Below, in pieces: positions 32,976 to 44,213 of a stretch of 64,000 bases of DNA; position 1 is the first letter of the stretch; the number at the start of each line of letters is the position of its first letter. The stretch spans positions 750,066-814,065 of the forward strand of contig CAUYUJ010018904.1 in NCBI GenBank assembly GCA_963575745.1, read 5' to 3'. Origin of the DNA: Prorocentrum cordatum (lineage: Eukaryota; Sar; Dinophyceae; Prorocentrales; Prorocentraceae). The translations under genes and the position numbers were made by a program. A model generated the notes under the pieces. It did no database searches. It saw only the letters and a list, made by a program, of their open reading frames with translations, and had not been told where the DNA came from.

Positions 32976-34014
32976 ACATCTATAGGCCGAAGATAAGCAC
33001 CCGCCGGCGTGGCCAAACCAGCTGCACGCAACAGGTTTCGCAGCCCACCTCACGTTCCCAATCTAGGGGAGCAACGACCACATGAACGCAAACTGTCGGA
33101 GGTCCGCCCAGATGTCTTGGATCGGCGGTGACTCGCCCTGGCACTTGAGGCGCGCCAAGGGCGGCGCCCGAGACGCTGCCAGGTGGGGCCAATGCCGATC
33201 CAAAAAATCCGCGCTGACCTTCGACAATTGATGTTAATACCGTACTGATGTCAATTGATGTTTGTGCCGATTCTTTCTTCGACGCTCCATCCGTTCGTCT
33301 GACGCGGAACCCTGGGATCCGACGTTGGGAAAATGCAGCACCGTGAAAACTCACGAAGGGAGCCCTGGACCCCATCTTTGGTATTTTGCGAGCCAGATCG
33401 AGCTGTGATGGCCCCAGGGCTAGAAGCTCTGCGAAAACGCCCTGTATGACAAAATGTCCCGCCCGAGTCTCAAGGGACGGCGGCGACGGCGGCAGCGGCG
33501 GTGACGGCGTCGGCCAGACTTCTCCTTGGGTGCGTCTTGACTTGCATTTCGAAGCAAGTCAGGCCATGGAGACGAAAGCCTTCCTGTAGGCCCATAGCGG
33601 CGAAACCGAGGCCAGGGTAGCCCTGAATTCCGGTGGCGGCGACGGCAACGGCGGGGACCGCCCGTCAGGGTCCGCCCGCCCGCCGACCCGCCCGTGGGGA
33701 TCTGTCCGACCGCCTGACCCGCCCGACCCCACGCTAAAAAGAGGAAGAGAGAGGAGGAACAGGAGGAGGAGGAGGAGGAGGAGGAGGGAGGCCAGAAGGA
33801 GGAGGAGGAGGAACAAAGGACCCAGACCCCCAACACCATGATTTATCAATGACGTCGACCCCAGAGGTCTCGACCATTCCCAGGGGCCAGCTTTTCATCC
33901 CGAGACGTTGTCAGACGACCCACAGGTCGTGGCTTCTCATGGCCCGAAGTGGTGAGCAATTAAGACAACCCGACCCTTTGAGAGCGGACTTCAGCTAAGA
34001 GGCCCAACGCACCA
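32976..34014. other. 5' flank of the retroelement and anonymous DNA
   Basis: Up to about 33400 it may be element leader. A GGCGG-rich tract and a (GGA)n run (33735-33810) follow. No gene is supported. Confidence 0.35.
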
Positions 34015-34140
34015 GGGATGGGGGTCTTCTCTGCAGCTGTATCAGACCAAACCGCCCAGATGTGTCACCCCCAGTGCAAAGACGGAGACCGATGTTGGGC
34101 TACGTCTTCGTTGTGCTTCGGGGGATTGTGGTTCTTTCGT
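34015..34140 (+). repeat. Dispersed repeat paired with 19195-19320
   Basis: Motif order GGTCTTCT, CAGCTGTATC, GACGGAGACC, GGGCTACGTCTTC matches the earlier copy. Confidence 0.55.
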
Positions 34141-34876
34141 TCCCGGTGAGATGAGATGAGATGAGGAAGCGGCCTGAAGCCAGGTTCGGTCGGGCTACGC
34201 TGGCCCCTCGTTGGAGGCCTGCGATGCGGCCTAATTGCCCAAAGTCATCGAGGGGCTCGTCTGGCCTTTCTTCGGGCTCTCGCAAGAGGCGCGCGCCTTC
34301 TGCTCGAATGGCAGGCGGGTCGCGCTCCTCCAGGCCCAAAGCGCCCTCAGCACCTCGGCTCGGGACGCCGTCCCCCCCCGGGGCCCTCGCCCAGCCCAAC
34401 GCAGCCCCTCCACACCGGAGTCCTGAGCCGAGGCGCTGGGAGCGGAAACAGACGGGCCCAACAGAGTGGCCATTCGCACACTTTTTGCGTCGGCGGCTGG
34501 GCAGGGGTCGTCTGCGCTGGCGGAAGAAGCTGACTAAACGGGGGCACTGTTGTGTAGCGAATTGACCACCGTGCAAGAGGGGGGGGGAGGGAAGAGCGGG
34601 CGGCCGCGGGGAGGAAGCAGAGTGGCCATTCGCACGCGCACAGCAAGAGGGACACCCTGAGGCCGCCCTCCCCGCCGCCGCGGCGCCCGCCTCTGGCCCC
34701 GGCCGCCGCGCAGTCCAGCGGCCGCCACGGTGCCGCGGCGGCCTCGGCCATGCGGCGCCGCCGGCCTCTCTCGCCGCGGGCGGGGGGGGCCCGTCGGGCG
34801 GGTGCGCGAGAAGGGCCACACGGCCTAGGGTTCGCCCCAGCAGTTTCAGAGGCCTCCAAGATGGGGTCCTCCTCCC
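34141..34876. other. GC-rich anonymous sequence
   Basis: Extremely GC-rich. Two copies of AGAGTGGCCATTCGCAC (34460 and 34620) are the only notable repeat. Long frames are composition artefacts. Confidence 0.4.
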
Positions 34877-34940
34877 CCTCCTCCTCCTCCTCCTCCTCCT
34901 CCTCCTCCTCCTCCTCCTCCTCCTCCTCCTCCTCCTCCTC
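34877..34940. repeat. (TCC)n microsatellite
   Basis: Near-perfect TCC array abutting an inverted-repeat element. Confidence 0.97.
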
Positions 34941-34950
34941 GCGCCGCATC

Positions 34951-35064
34951 GCCAATGCATCGCCGATGTCTCAGCGTTGCATTGGCGACCTCGGCGAGGA
35001 GAAGCACGGATTCCACAACGAGCCGCATCGGCGATGCATCGGCGATGCGGTGCGATCCTCCGAC
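34951..35064. repeat. Inverted-repeat element of about 114 bp (CATCGGCGATG family)
   Basis: The left arm CCGCATCGCCAATGCATCGC and the right arm, read in reverse complement CCGCATCGCCGATGCATCGC, match at about 26 of 28 positions when extended. The interior repeats CGATG/CATTGGCGA motifs. A target duplication could not be defined because the left flank is a TCC array. A diverged relative is at 23255-23400. Confidence 0.65.
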
Positions 35065-36900
35065 CCCACCCCCCAGCATTTTCAGGGAGGCCCCCCACGG
35101 CCTCCAGAGCATTCCTCGCGAGGCCCAAGAGGGCCCCAGGGCTCCACGATTGAGCGACAAGCTGGGGGCACCCTCAGGCGAGCCCAGACTCAAATCGATA
35201 AGTCGGATCGGCGATCGAAATGACTCGGATCGGTGGAGATCGGCACCCGAGTCGGGAGAAGTCGAATCGGCGAAAATCGGCGGGCTACAAGGCCTTCGTA
35301 GAGAGAAGTATGAATTCAGATTAGAATCCGAAGTCGACTCGGATCGGAACCGGAAACCCTCGAGATCAAATGAAGTCGAATCCAAGGAATCGGAATGAGC
35401 CCTGGGAGCCCTGCAGGTGCACCTTGAGCAAGCCCCGAGGTGGGCGGGGACCGCGTGGCGCGGAGCACATCCGGGGCATCCGGGGGGCAGGACGACGCCG
35501 CGGGGCCTCCCCGCGCGATAGCACGCAGGGGCGGCCTTTGTAGGTGGCGACCCCCGGACCCCACACCCCTCCTCGAAGCTTAGACTGGGCCGATTCTGGC
35601 AAACACGACCGCCTGAAATCTCCAAGGCATTTTCCCGCGAATTCCCAGAGATGTTTCATCCAGAGGGCCTCGGTCGCGTTTGCCAGATAGACCCAATCGA
35701 ACTCGAAATCAGTCGCAACTATTTCCCACGATGTGGCGGCGCCGCTGGACCCCGAATTCCAATGTTCACACCGCAAGGAGCGACTGCATTTTTTGTTTGA
35801 CCCCGCGGGCCGCGTTGCGCTCGCCCATCAACATTGAAACCCGGGGGCGAGGGAGTTGGATAAAAAACTTGCATTTGACTTCGAGGAGAGGTGTACGCCC
35901 ACCAACCGTCGATTCTCCTGCATCGACGGGCGGCGGGGGTAGGGTTCGGATGTCGTCACGTGCTCGACGAACTCCGAACCCTACCCTCCCCCACCCGCCC
36001 CTCGAGTTGCCTGGATCGTTTTTTGGCGAGGGTACGGTTCGGACTTCGCCGCCGACCTTGGCGCGCTGCTTTTAGGGGTCCGCGGGGGGGCCCGAGACCA
36101 AGGGCGCGGCGAAAAGAAACGGGTCTCACGCGAGATGACGCGAAACCTTACGCGGTGGCACACGCGGGCCGCGGGCACGGTACGCCACACTGGAAACGAG
36201 GGCGCTGACGCGCGACCCCACAAGAAAAACATCCCAAGTGCAAGCGCTGACTGGGGAAAGTGTCGGGAATGCCCCAAACGATGGCGCCTCAGACAAGCAG
36301 GGCGGATATCGCCGCAGAGGTATGGCAGAAAAAGCAACTGGGTAGTGGGCCGGAAATCGGCATGAACGGAGCTTGAAGAGTAGGGCGGAACTGTCCGCCC
36401 AGCAGTCATCGCGCGTCCACGCCGAACGCTAAAAGAGGAATGAAGTCCATTTCTTGGCCCCCCAAACCGCCCGCGCGCGCGAAGAATTGTAAATGAACAA
36501 CTGTTAGGGAGCCCACAAAACACGTACGCTGAAAACCACGTACAAGAGTACGCCCCCCCCCCAATCCGCGAGACTGGCCTCGTGACACGAACGTTATCGC
36601 AATGCGTACTCTGTACGTGTACGTGTATTCATGTACATGTACGTCCTCCTTTCGCTCCTAAACCAAAGGAAGGCCTAAGGAACAGCGAGCCCCTTCCGAA
36701 GCCGAGCAGTTCCTTCTGTCAGCGTGTTGACTGTGCTTACGAGATCGCCCAAACATTACGGCGGATCCAGCGTCAAAGGGGGGGCCGCAAGGCGCAGAGA
36801 TCTGGACGGTGAGGGGCAAGACGAAGCCAGGACAGAGATAGATTCGGACAGAGAAAATCGGAGATCTCTGGGATCTGGCGGTTCTGGAGGATGTATCGGC
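35065..36900. other. Anonymous sequence with AATCGG/CCGAGTCG short repeats
   Basis: GACTCGGATCGG, GAAGTCGAATCGG and GGAATCGG-like units recur at 35165-35400. A GGTAGGGTTCGGA motif (35937) is reversed at 35970 (TCCGAACCCTACC), giving a short hairpin. No gene is supported. Confidence 0.4.
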
Positions 36901-39116
36901 GCCGCAGCCTTCTCAAAGCCCAGAGCGTTCAGAGCGTTCCGGAACTCCCTGAGAGCGTTGTAGAACACTCTCGAACGACTCATCCCTGTCATAGCCCCGC
37001 CCGAAGCGGGCAGAGCCTGAGGTGGGAGACATCGCAACGCTGTTTGTTTTAACATTTTTGTTGTTGTTGACGTGTTCGGTCTCTGGGGACCCTCCTCGGG
37101 AGCGTTCAAAGAGAGAGGGCCGCAAATCATGGCTCGAGGCACGTGCGCGGCCCAGGGGGTGCCAGGGGACGCACTGAAAAGAGACGGCACCATGAACTCT
37201 GAGAAGATCTCATGGCCGCGGCCATGCTGTCGTGGCCCCCCGAGACATCACCCCCCCTCTTGTCCGCCCCCGGCCCGAGACCGTCAGAAAACAGCCTGGG
37301 ATGACAAACGGGTCCGGGGAGAGGGGTCGGAAGTTCTGGGGCTGCGCATTGAAACACCTATATCGAAGGATGCCCGGGGAGGTGTGGACCAGCGGGGCGG
37401 CGCGGGTCCAGGCCACAGCGGACGCCAGGTGCGCGGACGGGGCCGCTGGCTCGATGGAAATCCAAAGCTTCCCCTCGAGACTCGACCCTCCAGACTTTCC
37501 TCAGGCACCGCCGATTCAAACACTTTCCGCGATGGCCCCCTCAATGCAGGCAGGATTTGTATCCATGTCCACTGCGTCTTGGAGTTTCAGGTTCTCTCCC
37601 CAAGAAACCAGAGGCGCAATGTATATCGATAGAAATCTGGCGCATGGGAACCAAATTGTTATCAATATCCACTGCAACTTGGCCTTTGGGTACCCCTTCC
37701 CAGAAATCAAAGACGCAGTGGATATGGATATCAAACTTGCCCGCGTTCAAAGCGGAATGGAGCCGCATCCGTCGGGAAATTGTCTACGCGGCGCCCATGT
37801 GAACGGCGCCAGACCAACCGGGTGCTGGCGACAATGGCATCCCCCACAAGAGGCGATATGACTGGGCGGGAGTAAAGCGAACGTCAGAGGCGGCGGACAC
37901 CAGATCAGATAGAAGTCCGGGCCCGAACACCTCCGAGAAGTCTTCCTCGAATTGGGGATACCAAAACGTATCGACACCGCTACTAGCCTGGACCTCTCCC
38001 GGGGTGCGTTCTGGAAAGATTTTCGGCGAGAGTCCAGCGGTGGCGACCAGGGCCTCCCACAGGAGGCCCAAAAAGGCGAACACGAGGCAAAGATAACGGT
38101 TTTGGTACCTCGCCCTCCTCTGATCGATCCCCCTCCTACTCCGGACCGCGTAGACAGTCCTGGGGCCTGGCGAGGGCCCCCAGAGGCAGACCACTACCAG
38201 AAAACTCCGTCTACTTTTCCCGATCCGTTGGAGGTCTGGGTGATCCTCCTCCGGATGGGTCTCGCTCGACCCAATTCCTCAGAACCGGCGTCGCACCCCC
38301 CCGACTGAGCTTTCGACATTCCCCGGGCCCAGCGAAGGCCCAGGGCCTGCGATGCACAATCCGCCCCTGAGCCATCGGGCCCCCCCCCCTCCGAGCGTTG
38401 CCCCTGGCTTGTTCGTGCCACCGCTCGGCTCTCTGGCGGCCGTTCGGGACGGTCTGGGCACGCCCGGAACGCCCTCGGCGAGCGGCAACTGCAGGAGAGC
38501 CTTCCGAGGCTGGAAAACCGCCAGGAACTGGCGGAACGTCCGAGCACCTCGAGCCTCGAATCTCGATCCCCCGCCCCTGAGCTTAGGTCGGGCCCCCCTT
38601 CAGGCGGATTTTGGACGAAAACATACAAATACCCGCAACATATCCCAAAGAGGTGAAAACATGCTCAGGAAATCGTCCCCAGACTATTTTTTCAACTATT
38701 TCTGAATCTTCCCGCCCTGCAGAGGGACGGGCCCGACTTAACCCTGCGCCCATGCCCCCCTATAGCAGACGTTGGGCGTGGCTTACCCTGGCCCTCCAAC
38801 CTTCCGGACCTTCCGGGTCGGGCTGTTTTTTTACGGCTTTTTCACAAGAGTTTCGTAAAGTTTGCATGGGTTTTAGTAAATTTCTTTGAGTTTTATATCA
38901 TAAGGTAAAGTTATTATGAGTTATTGTATGTTTTCTCATAGTCCTTCAATGTGGTCGGAGATCAGGGAGTGAGATCGGAAGTCGGTTCGGTTTCGCGTTC
39001 GCGTCGCGCGTGCGATGCGGAGCGCTTCTTCTGGCGCCCAGCGCGCGGCCAGACGAAAAGACAGCCCCCCGTCCCCCCCCCCACGCGGCAGGGGGGAGTC
39101 AGGGGTGTCCCGCCGC
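36901..39116. other. Anonymous sequence with short dispersed motifs
   Basis: Includes 37545-37740, where related ATATCCA / TTGGNNTTGGG segments repeat three times at about 65 bp, and CCTGGGGCCTGGCGAGGGCCC at 38160. An AT-richer stretch lies at 38820-38945. No gene is supported. Confidence 0.35.
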
Positions 39117-39490
39117 GGTGTTCCGATGGTGTCTCGTGGTGTTCCGTGGTGTCTCGTGATGTATCGTGGTGTCTCCTTGTGCCTCGTGGTGTCTCGTGGT
39201 GCCTCGTGTTATTTCGTGGTGTTTTTCGTGGTGGCTCGTGGTGTTCTGTTGTGTTTCGCGGCGGTCCGTGATGATTCATGGTGTCTCGTGGTGTCTCGTG
39301 GTGTCTCGCGGTGTCTCGTGGTGTCTCGTGGTGTTTCGTGGGTTCTCGTTCTGGTGTTTCATGGCGGTGTCTCGTGAGGGTGTTTCGTGCTGGTGTCTTC
39401 GTGATGGTGTTTCGTGATGGTGTCTCGTGCTGGTGTCTCGCGATGGTGTCTCGTCATCGCGTCTCGTGATGGTGCCCCGTGGTGTCCCGC
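39117..39490. repeat. 10-bp satellite TGGTGTCTCG
   Basis: About 36 copies of a 10-bp unit (variants TGGTGTTCCG, TGATGTATCG). Three frames stay open through it because the unit is not a multiple of three but lacks stops. Not a gene. Confidence 0.92.
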
Positions 39491-39509
39491 TGTTTTTCGT
39501 GAGAACGAT

Positions 39510-39850
39510 AATGGGATCGATATCGAGATCGACAGTGAGATCCATAGCAGGATCGATCATGAGATCGATCGTGCCATCGATATTGATGTCGATAGTGAGA
39601 TCGATCGTAATATCGACAGCGATAGCGATAGTGGGGTCATCGGGAGATAGATGGTGACATCGATTGCGAGATCGATTGCCTTCGAGTGATAGATCGATCG
39701 AGTGGCATCGATAGTGGCATCGACAGTGGGATCGATCGAGATCGATAGTTTGGCCGACGGAGAGCGATAGTGAGAACGATATTGAAATCGATCTTGAAAT
39801 CGATACGGAGATCGATGTATAGGTTGGTGATGTACTCGATCGAGTGGGAC
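39510..39850. repeat. GATCGAT-rich satellite, array 2
   Basis: Same 12-bp-type units (GTGAGATCGATA) as 9150-9395, here following the 10-bp TGGTGTCTCG satellite. Confidence 0.85.
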
Positions 39851-40480
39851 ATTGCTCCCCTCCCCCGAGCCTCCTCATCGCCCGAAGGGTGGTCGTATAT
39901 GTATATTTCGGGCTTTGATTTCACGCGAACAGAGCTTGCACGTAAGGGATTCGGCCGAGCTGTGGCATATGATGGCGAAACCTGCGGTGCAATTGGTTAG
40001 TCGGCCCCTCTATGGCGCAACCTATGCTCTATGGCGCAACCTATGGTCACGGCGCAGTTTGTGGCGATCAACGCATGGCGCAATTACGGCACGGTCCAGC
40101 GCCCTTCGACAAGCAACACAGGCGTCAGTCCTTCGCACGCCGCGCTCGGCAGGAAAACGGTTCTCAATTAAGCATGAAGGAAGCGTGTCTTGAGGGAACG
40201 GGCTTTGGATCCTTGACACCACCTTGGGTCCCAAGTTGGACCTCGACGCCCCTGGAGCAGTTCTTTGTTCTTTCGGGCGGTATCCGAGCCCGCCGAGGGG
40301 GCCTCGACGGCGAAAAACATCGTCCAACGTCCGTTCCACCATGACCCGCTTCCTTCATGGCGGACAGTGCTCTATACAACCGCCCTTGCCGATAAAATCC
40401 ATGAAATAGAAGAAGCACGTCATGCACTGCAGGCGCGGCGACGGCCCACGGCTCCAGGGGCGACAGCGAGAAACCAGGGG
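39851..40480. other. Anonymous sequence
   Basis: Three TATGGCGCAACCTATG repeats at about 40010-40060. Otherwise nothing is recognisable. Confidence 0.4.
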
Positions 40481-40961
40481 CCGCGGGAGTGGAGGAGGGG
40501 GGATGGAGGACGGGAAATAGGGAGGACGAGAGGGGGAGGGGAGGGGAGAGGGAGGAGGGGAAGGAGAGAGGGAGGGTTAGGAGGGGGAGAGCGAGGGGGC
40601 AGGGTGAGAGAGGCCGTCCTCGTCGGATCCCCCCATTTCGCCACAGCGCGGAGACAGCGAGGGCCCCCGAAGGCCAAACAGCCGTGAACTTGAATCCTCG
40701 TGGTTCGAGGTTGAAACCTCGATGTGGGGGGGAATCTTCCCTTGCCTCCTCCTCCTCCTCCTCCTCCTGATAGTTTTCAATTCGGCTTGACAAACATCCC
40801 TCCTATCCCTCATTGTGATCTCCCTCCTAACCCTCCTCATCCCTTCTGCCGCCCGCGGATAATGCAGGGGCCTGCCGCGCGCGGAGCAGGGGCCTGAAAC
40901 ACACTAGTGTCGTTCAGCCTAAGGCGTGGGCCTCCAAGGAACTGAACAAAATTTCGAAGTC
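40481..40961. other. Purine-rich tract and anonymous sequence
   Basis: G/A-rich low complexity at 40490-40610 with GAGGGGAGG units, then unique-looking sequence and a short TCC run at 40747-40770. Confidence 0.45.
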
Positions 40962-41108
40962 GCTTCCTCCTCCTCCTCCTTCTCCTCCTCTTCCTCCCCC
41001 TCCTCCTCCTCCTCCTTCTCCTCCTCTTCCTCCTCCTCCTCCTCCTCTTCCTCCTCTTCCTCCTCCTCCTCCTCCTCCTTCTCCTCCTCCTCCTCCTCCT
41101 CCTCCTAC
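40962..41108. repeat. (TCC)n microsatellite
   Basis: Imperfect TCC/TTC array directly 3' of the small minus-strand gene. Confidence 0.95.
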
Positions 41109-41121
41109 TCCCTCGGGCGCT

Positions 41122-41829
41122 CTACACCCAGAAGCCGCTACCCTGCGGGGGCGCGTCGGGCGCCTCAGGCTCCAGCTGCTCGTAGTCGTCGTGCACGCTA
41201 CCCTGCGGGGGCGCGTCGGGCGCCTCACCGGGCTCCAGCTGCTCGTAGTCGGGCTCCAGCTGCTCGTAGTCGTCCTGCTCGACCACGGTGTCGGACTCGT
41301 CGGAGTCGATCTGCTCCGCCGTCATCTGCTGCAGCCACGCGGCCCACCTCTGCTCATCGGTGGGCGGGGTGCTCGGCGGCCGCGGCTCGCCCGCGCACGT
41401 GATCGCCAGCGGCGGCCCGCCTGCGCGCTCCCACGGCGGGTGGCTCGGCTGGCGCGGCTCGCCCGCGCTCCGGATCGCCCGCGGGCGCGGCTCGTCGGCC
41501 GCCTCCGCGGCCCCGATCGGCCGCTTCTTCGCCGCAGGCGCGCCGAGCCCCAACCGCAGGTGCTGCGCTGGGCTAGCCGCAGGCTCCGCGAGCCACAGCG
41601 CTGGGCGGGCCGTCACTGCCTCCGCCGCCGCCCGCCGCGTCAGCCAGGGCGCTGGGCGGGCCGTCACGGCCCCAGCCGAGCCGCTGCTGCCTCCGCTGCT
41701 GCCGCCTCCGCGGGCGGCCGCGCTGCTGCTGCCTCCGTGGGCGCGCCGCGCCCGAGCCGCCGCTTCTGCCTCCGCGGGCGGGACGACTCGTGCCGCCCGC
41801 CGCGCCGCGCCAGAGCCGTCGCCCTCCAT
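41122..41829 (-). CDS. Hypothetical Ala/Pro-rich protein with C-terminal acidic repeats
   Basis: A 235-codon frame starting with a real ATG. No family is recognised. The N-terminal half is Ala/Arg-rich low complexity (residues 1-90) with a repeated AVTARPAPWL / AVTARPALWL unit. The middle has Glu-Pro-Arg repeats (GEPRQPSHPP, GEPRPPSTPP). The C-terminus changes to an acidic tail with DESDTVVEQDDYEQLEP and a nearly exact EAPDAPPQGS repeat separated by DDYEQLEP. Organised peptide repeats and the switch to acidic composition favour real coding over chance. However, DNA repeats of 60 bp at 41140-41230 underlie them, and the whole region is very GC-rich, which makes open frames cheap. Confidence 0.4.
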   Translation of the reverse strand: MEGDGSGAARRAARVVPPAEAEAAARARRAHGGSSSAAARGGGSSGGSSGSAGAVTARPAPWLTRRAAAEAVTARPALWLAEPAASPAQHLRLGLGAPAAKKRPIGAAEAADEPRPRAIRSAGEPRQPSHPPWERAGGPPLAITCAGEPRPPSTPPTDEQRWAAWLQQMTAEQIDSDESDTVVEQDDYEQLEPDYEQLEPGEAPDAPPQGSVHDDYEQLEPEAPDAPPQGSGFWV

Positions 41830-41889
41830 GGCGCGCGCCGACGGGCCCTGATGCCAACACGGCTACGGACGATCGAGGATCATCCCGAG

Positions 41890-42075
41890 GATTGGCTACC
41901 CCGAGGCTCGGCCATCCTGAGGCTTATCCCGAGGCTCACTCGAGGCTCGGCTCATCCTGAGGCTCATCCCGAGGCTCATCCGAGGCTCATCCTTAGGCTC
42001 GGCTCATCCTGAGCCTCTGGATGAGCCTCAGGATGGCCGAGCCTCGATCCCGAGGCTCATCCTAAGGCCATTCCG
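41890..42075. repeat. GAGGCTCATCC repeats forming an inverted pair
   Basis: GGCTCGGCCATCCTGAGGCT (41911) is reverse-complemented at about 42027-42046, giving arms of about 25 bp with one mismatch around some 90 bp of GAGGCTCATCC repeats. It lies just upstream of the small gene's ATG. Confidence 0.7.
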
Positions 42076-42091
42076 AGGGCCATTCTGAAGC

Positions 42092-42430
42092 AAGAGGAGG
42101 AGGAGGAGGAGGAGGAGGAGGAAGAGGAGAAGGAGGAGGAGGTGGAGAAGGATGATCGAGGAGGATTATCGAGGAGGAGGAGGAGGAGAAGGAGGAGGAG
42201 AGGAGGAGGAGGAGGAGGAGGAGGAGGAAGAGGAGGAGGAGGAGGAGGAGGAGGAGACCCCGCGTCGGGGGACCGCTGGAATCCCCCCGCCTGCAGTCCT
42301 ATATCACACCAGCCACCGCTCCACTGTGCAAGGAGGAGGAGGAGGGAGGAGGAGGAGGAGGAGGAGGAGGAGAAGGAGAAGGGGGAGAGGAAAGGACGAG
42401 GGGAGGGAGCAAGAGGAGGAGCAGGAGAGG
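42092..42430. repeat. (GGA)n arrays with a 75-bp unique insert
   Basis: Two GGA arrays (42092-42257 and 42331-42428) are separated by a non-repetitive segment containing CTGCAGTCC. Confidence 0.9.
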
Positions 42431-42440
42431 ACACGAGGAT

Positions 42441-42477
42441 GAGCTTTAGCTTAGCTTTAGCTTAGCTTTAGCTTAGC
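42441..42477. repeat. 11-bp tandem repeat AGCTTTAGCTT
   Basis: Just over three perfect copies of AGCTTTAGCTT. Confidence 0.9.
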
Positions 42478-42849
42478 GTTACTGTTACTACTAATGCTGC
42501 TTTCCTAGGGGTTCCAACTCCCAGGTAGGGTCGCACTGGGATAATTATTGGTGTGGGCAAGAATAAACCGTGCCAGCACCCATCAGCACCCCTGTTGAGT
42601 CTCTGGGACACAGCGGTCTCTGCCGCGACGTCGCCGGCGTCGTCGTCGACGACGACGGAGACGACTCGCGGCCCGAAAGCCGGGGCTGGCAGTGCCAGCG
42701 CAGTGCGGATCCACATCCGCTGACCAGGTCAGCAGCAGCACGGCCTCCACGGTTCGGCCGCATCAGTTGGCCTTCGGGCGCGGGCGGGTGGGGGATCAAG
42801 CAAGAGGTGGGGGGATTGGAGAAGAAGGATGGGAGGCAGGAGTATAAAG
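42478..42849. other. Anonymous spacer
   Basis: CGACGTCGCCGGCGTCGTCGTCGACGACGACGG near 42630 is a small GAC/GTC hairpin. No gene is supported. Confidence 0.4.
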
Positions 42850-43370
42850 ATGATTATGGTGGTGATGGCGATGATTCTGATGATGACGGCGATGACTATG
42901 ATGCCGATGACGACGACGACGATATGATGATGCTGATGATGATGATGCTGAAGCTGATGATGATGCTGATGCTGATGTTGATGTTGGTGCTGCTGATGCT
43001 GCTGATGATATTGGTGATGTTGTTGCTGCTGTTGGTTACGATGATGATGATGCTGATTATGATGATGCTGCTGCTGATTATGGTGATGATTCGGATGCTG
43101 ATGATGCTGCTGATGATGCGTGTGATGATGGTGATGCTGATTATGATGATGCTGCTGATGATGATGATGATGATGCGGATGATGGTGATGATGATGCTGC
43201 TGATGGTAATGCTGATGATGATGATGGCGATGCTGATGCTGATGCTGCCGATGCTGACGAGTATGATGGTGATGGTGGTGATGATGATGTTGATGCTGTT
43301 GCTGCTGATGGTGATGATGATATGATGATGATGAACATAATGGTGATGATGATGCTGCGAGGAGGAGGAG
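42850..43370. repeat. (GAT/GCT)n trinucleotide array, >500 bp
   Basis: GATGATGCT units with interruptions every few repeats. Poly-Met/Leu, His/Gln and Ser/Ile frames are repeat translations. Confidence 0.95.
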
Positions 43371-43503
43371 GCGGAGGAGGAGGAGGAGATTGATGAGGAA
43401 GAGGAAGAGGAGGAGGAGGAGGAGGAGGAGGAGGACGAGGAGGAGGCGGAGGAGTGGGAAGAGCAGGGCGCGGAGCAAGGGATGAGGAGGGAGGAGGAGA
43501 GTA
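43371..43503. repeat. (GGA)n array
   Basis: Directly follows the GAT array. Confidence 0.85.
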
Positions 43504-43715
43504 AGCCGACCCCCCGGGGACCGACGGCCCGCGCGCTGTCCCAGCCGACCCCCATGTGAGCCGACGGTTCCGCGCGCAGTCCGAGCCGACCCCCCAAAGA
43601 CCGACGGTCCGCGCGGACCCCCATGGGAGCCGACGGTCCCACGCGCAGTCCCAGCCGACCCCCCGGGGACCGACGGTTCGCGCGCAGCCCCAGCCGACCC
43701 CCCGCGGGTCTCCAA
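43504..43715. repeat. 39-bp tandem repeat, five copies
   Basis: Units begin AGCCGACCCCC and contain GACCGACGG and CGCGCGCAG. The unit is a multiple of three, so frames stay open. Confidence 0.85.
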
Positions 43716-43764
43716 GGAGGGGAGGGGTGGGAAGAGCGAGGGGAAGCGCCTTATCGCCACTCTC

Positions 43765-43832
43765 CTCCCCCTCCTCCTCCTCGTCCTCTTCCTCCTCCTC
43801 CTCCTCCTCCTCCTCCTCCTCCTCCTCCTTTG
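43765..43832. repeat. (TCC)n microsatellite
   Basis: TCC array within a C-rich tract. Confidence 0.95.
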
Positions 43833-44213
43833 CACGCTCCTCCCTCTACTGCCGCGCCTTCCTTCCCATTCCTCCTCCCCTACCGCCCCCCTGGCCCCGA
43901 CGCGCGGCTGAGAAGTGGGATCTTGGCGAGGAGGCGAATGAACGGGGGAGAACTTCTGGCGGAGGAGGCCGGCAGGGGGGGGGGCCGACGATGGATCAGG
44001 ATATGTGCAAGGAAGGCATGAGAGCTGATGGTGCTTGACTGCTCCTAGAGGCGGCGACGATAGGGGCGAATAGCCCTGGGGCGGGCATTCCACGCATTCG
44101 CCTGGGAGACTTTTCGATGACATAGATCATCGGCGCACCTAAATACATGGATTGCTCTCCCCTGGGCTATTCGCCCCTGTCATCGCCTCTGATTCTACCT
44201 TGATCCAATCACC
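43833..44213. other. Anonymous sequence 3' of the minus-strand gene, with an inverted ATTCGCC box
   Basis: AGGCGGCGACGATAGGGGCGAATAGCC (44050-44077) is reversed at about 44160-44190 as GGCTATTCGCCCC, TGTCATCGCCTC. It is a further inverted-repeat element of about 140 bp immediately downstream of the stop. Confidence 0.5.
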
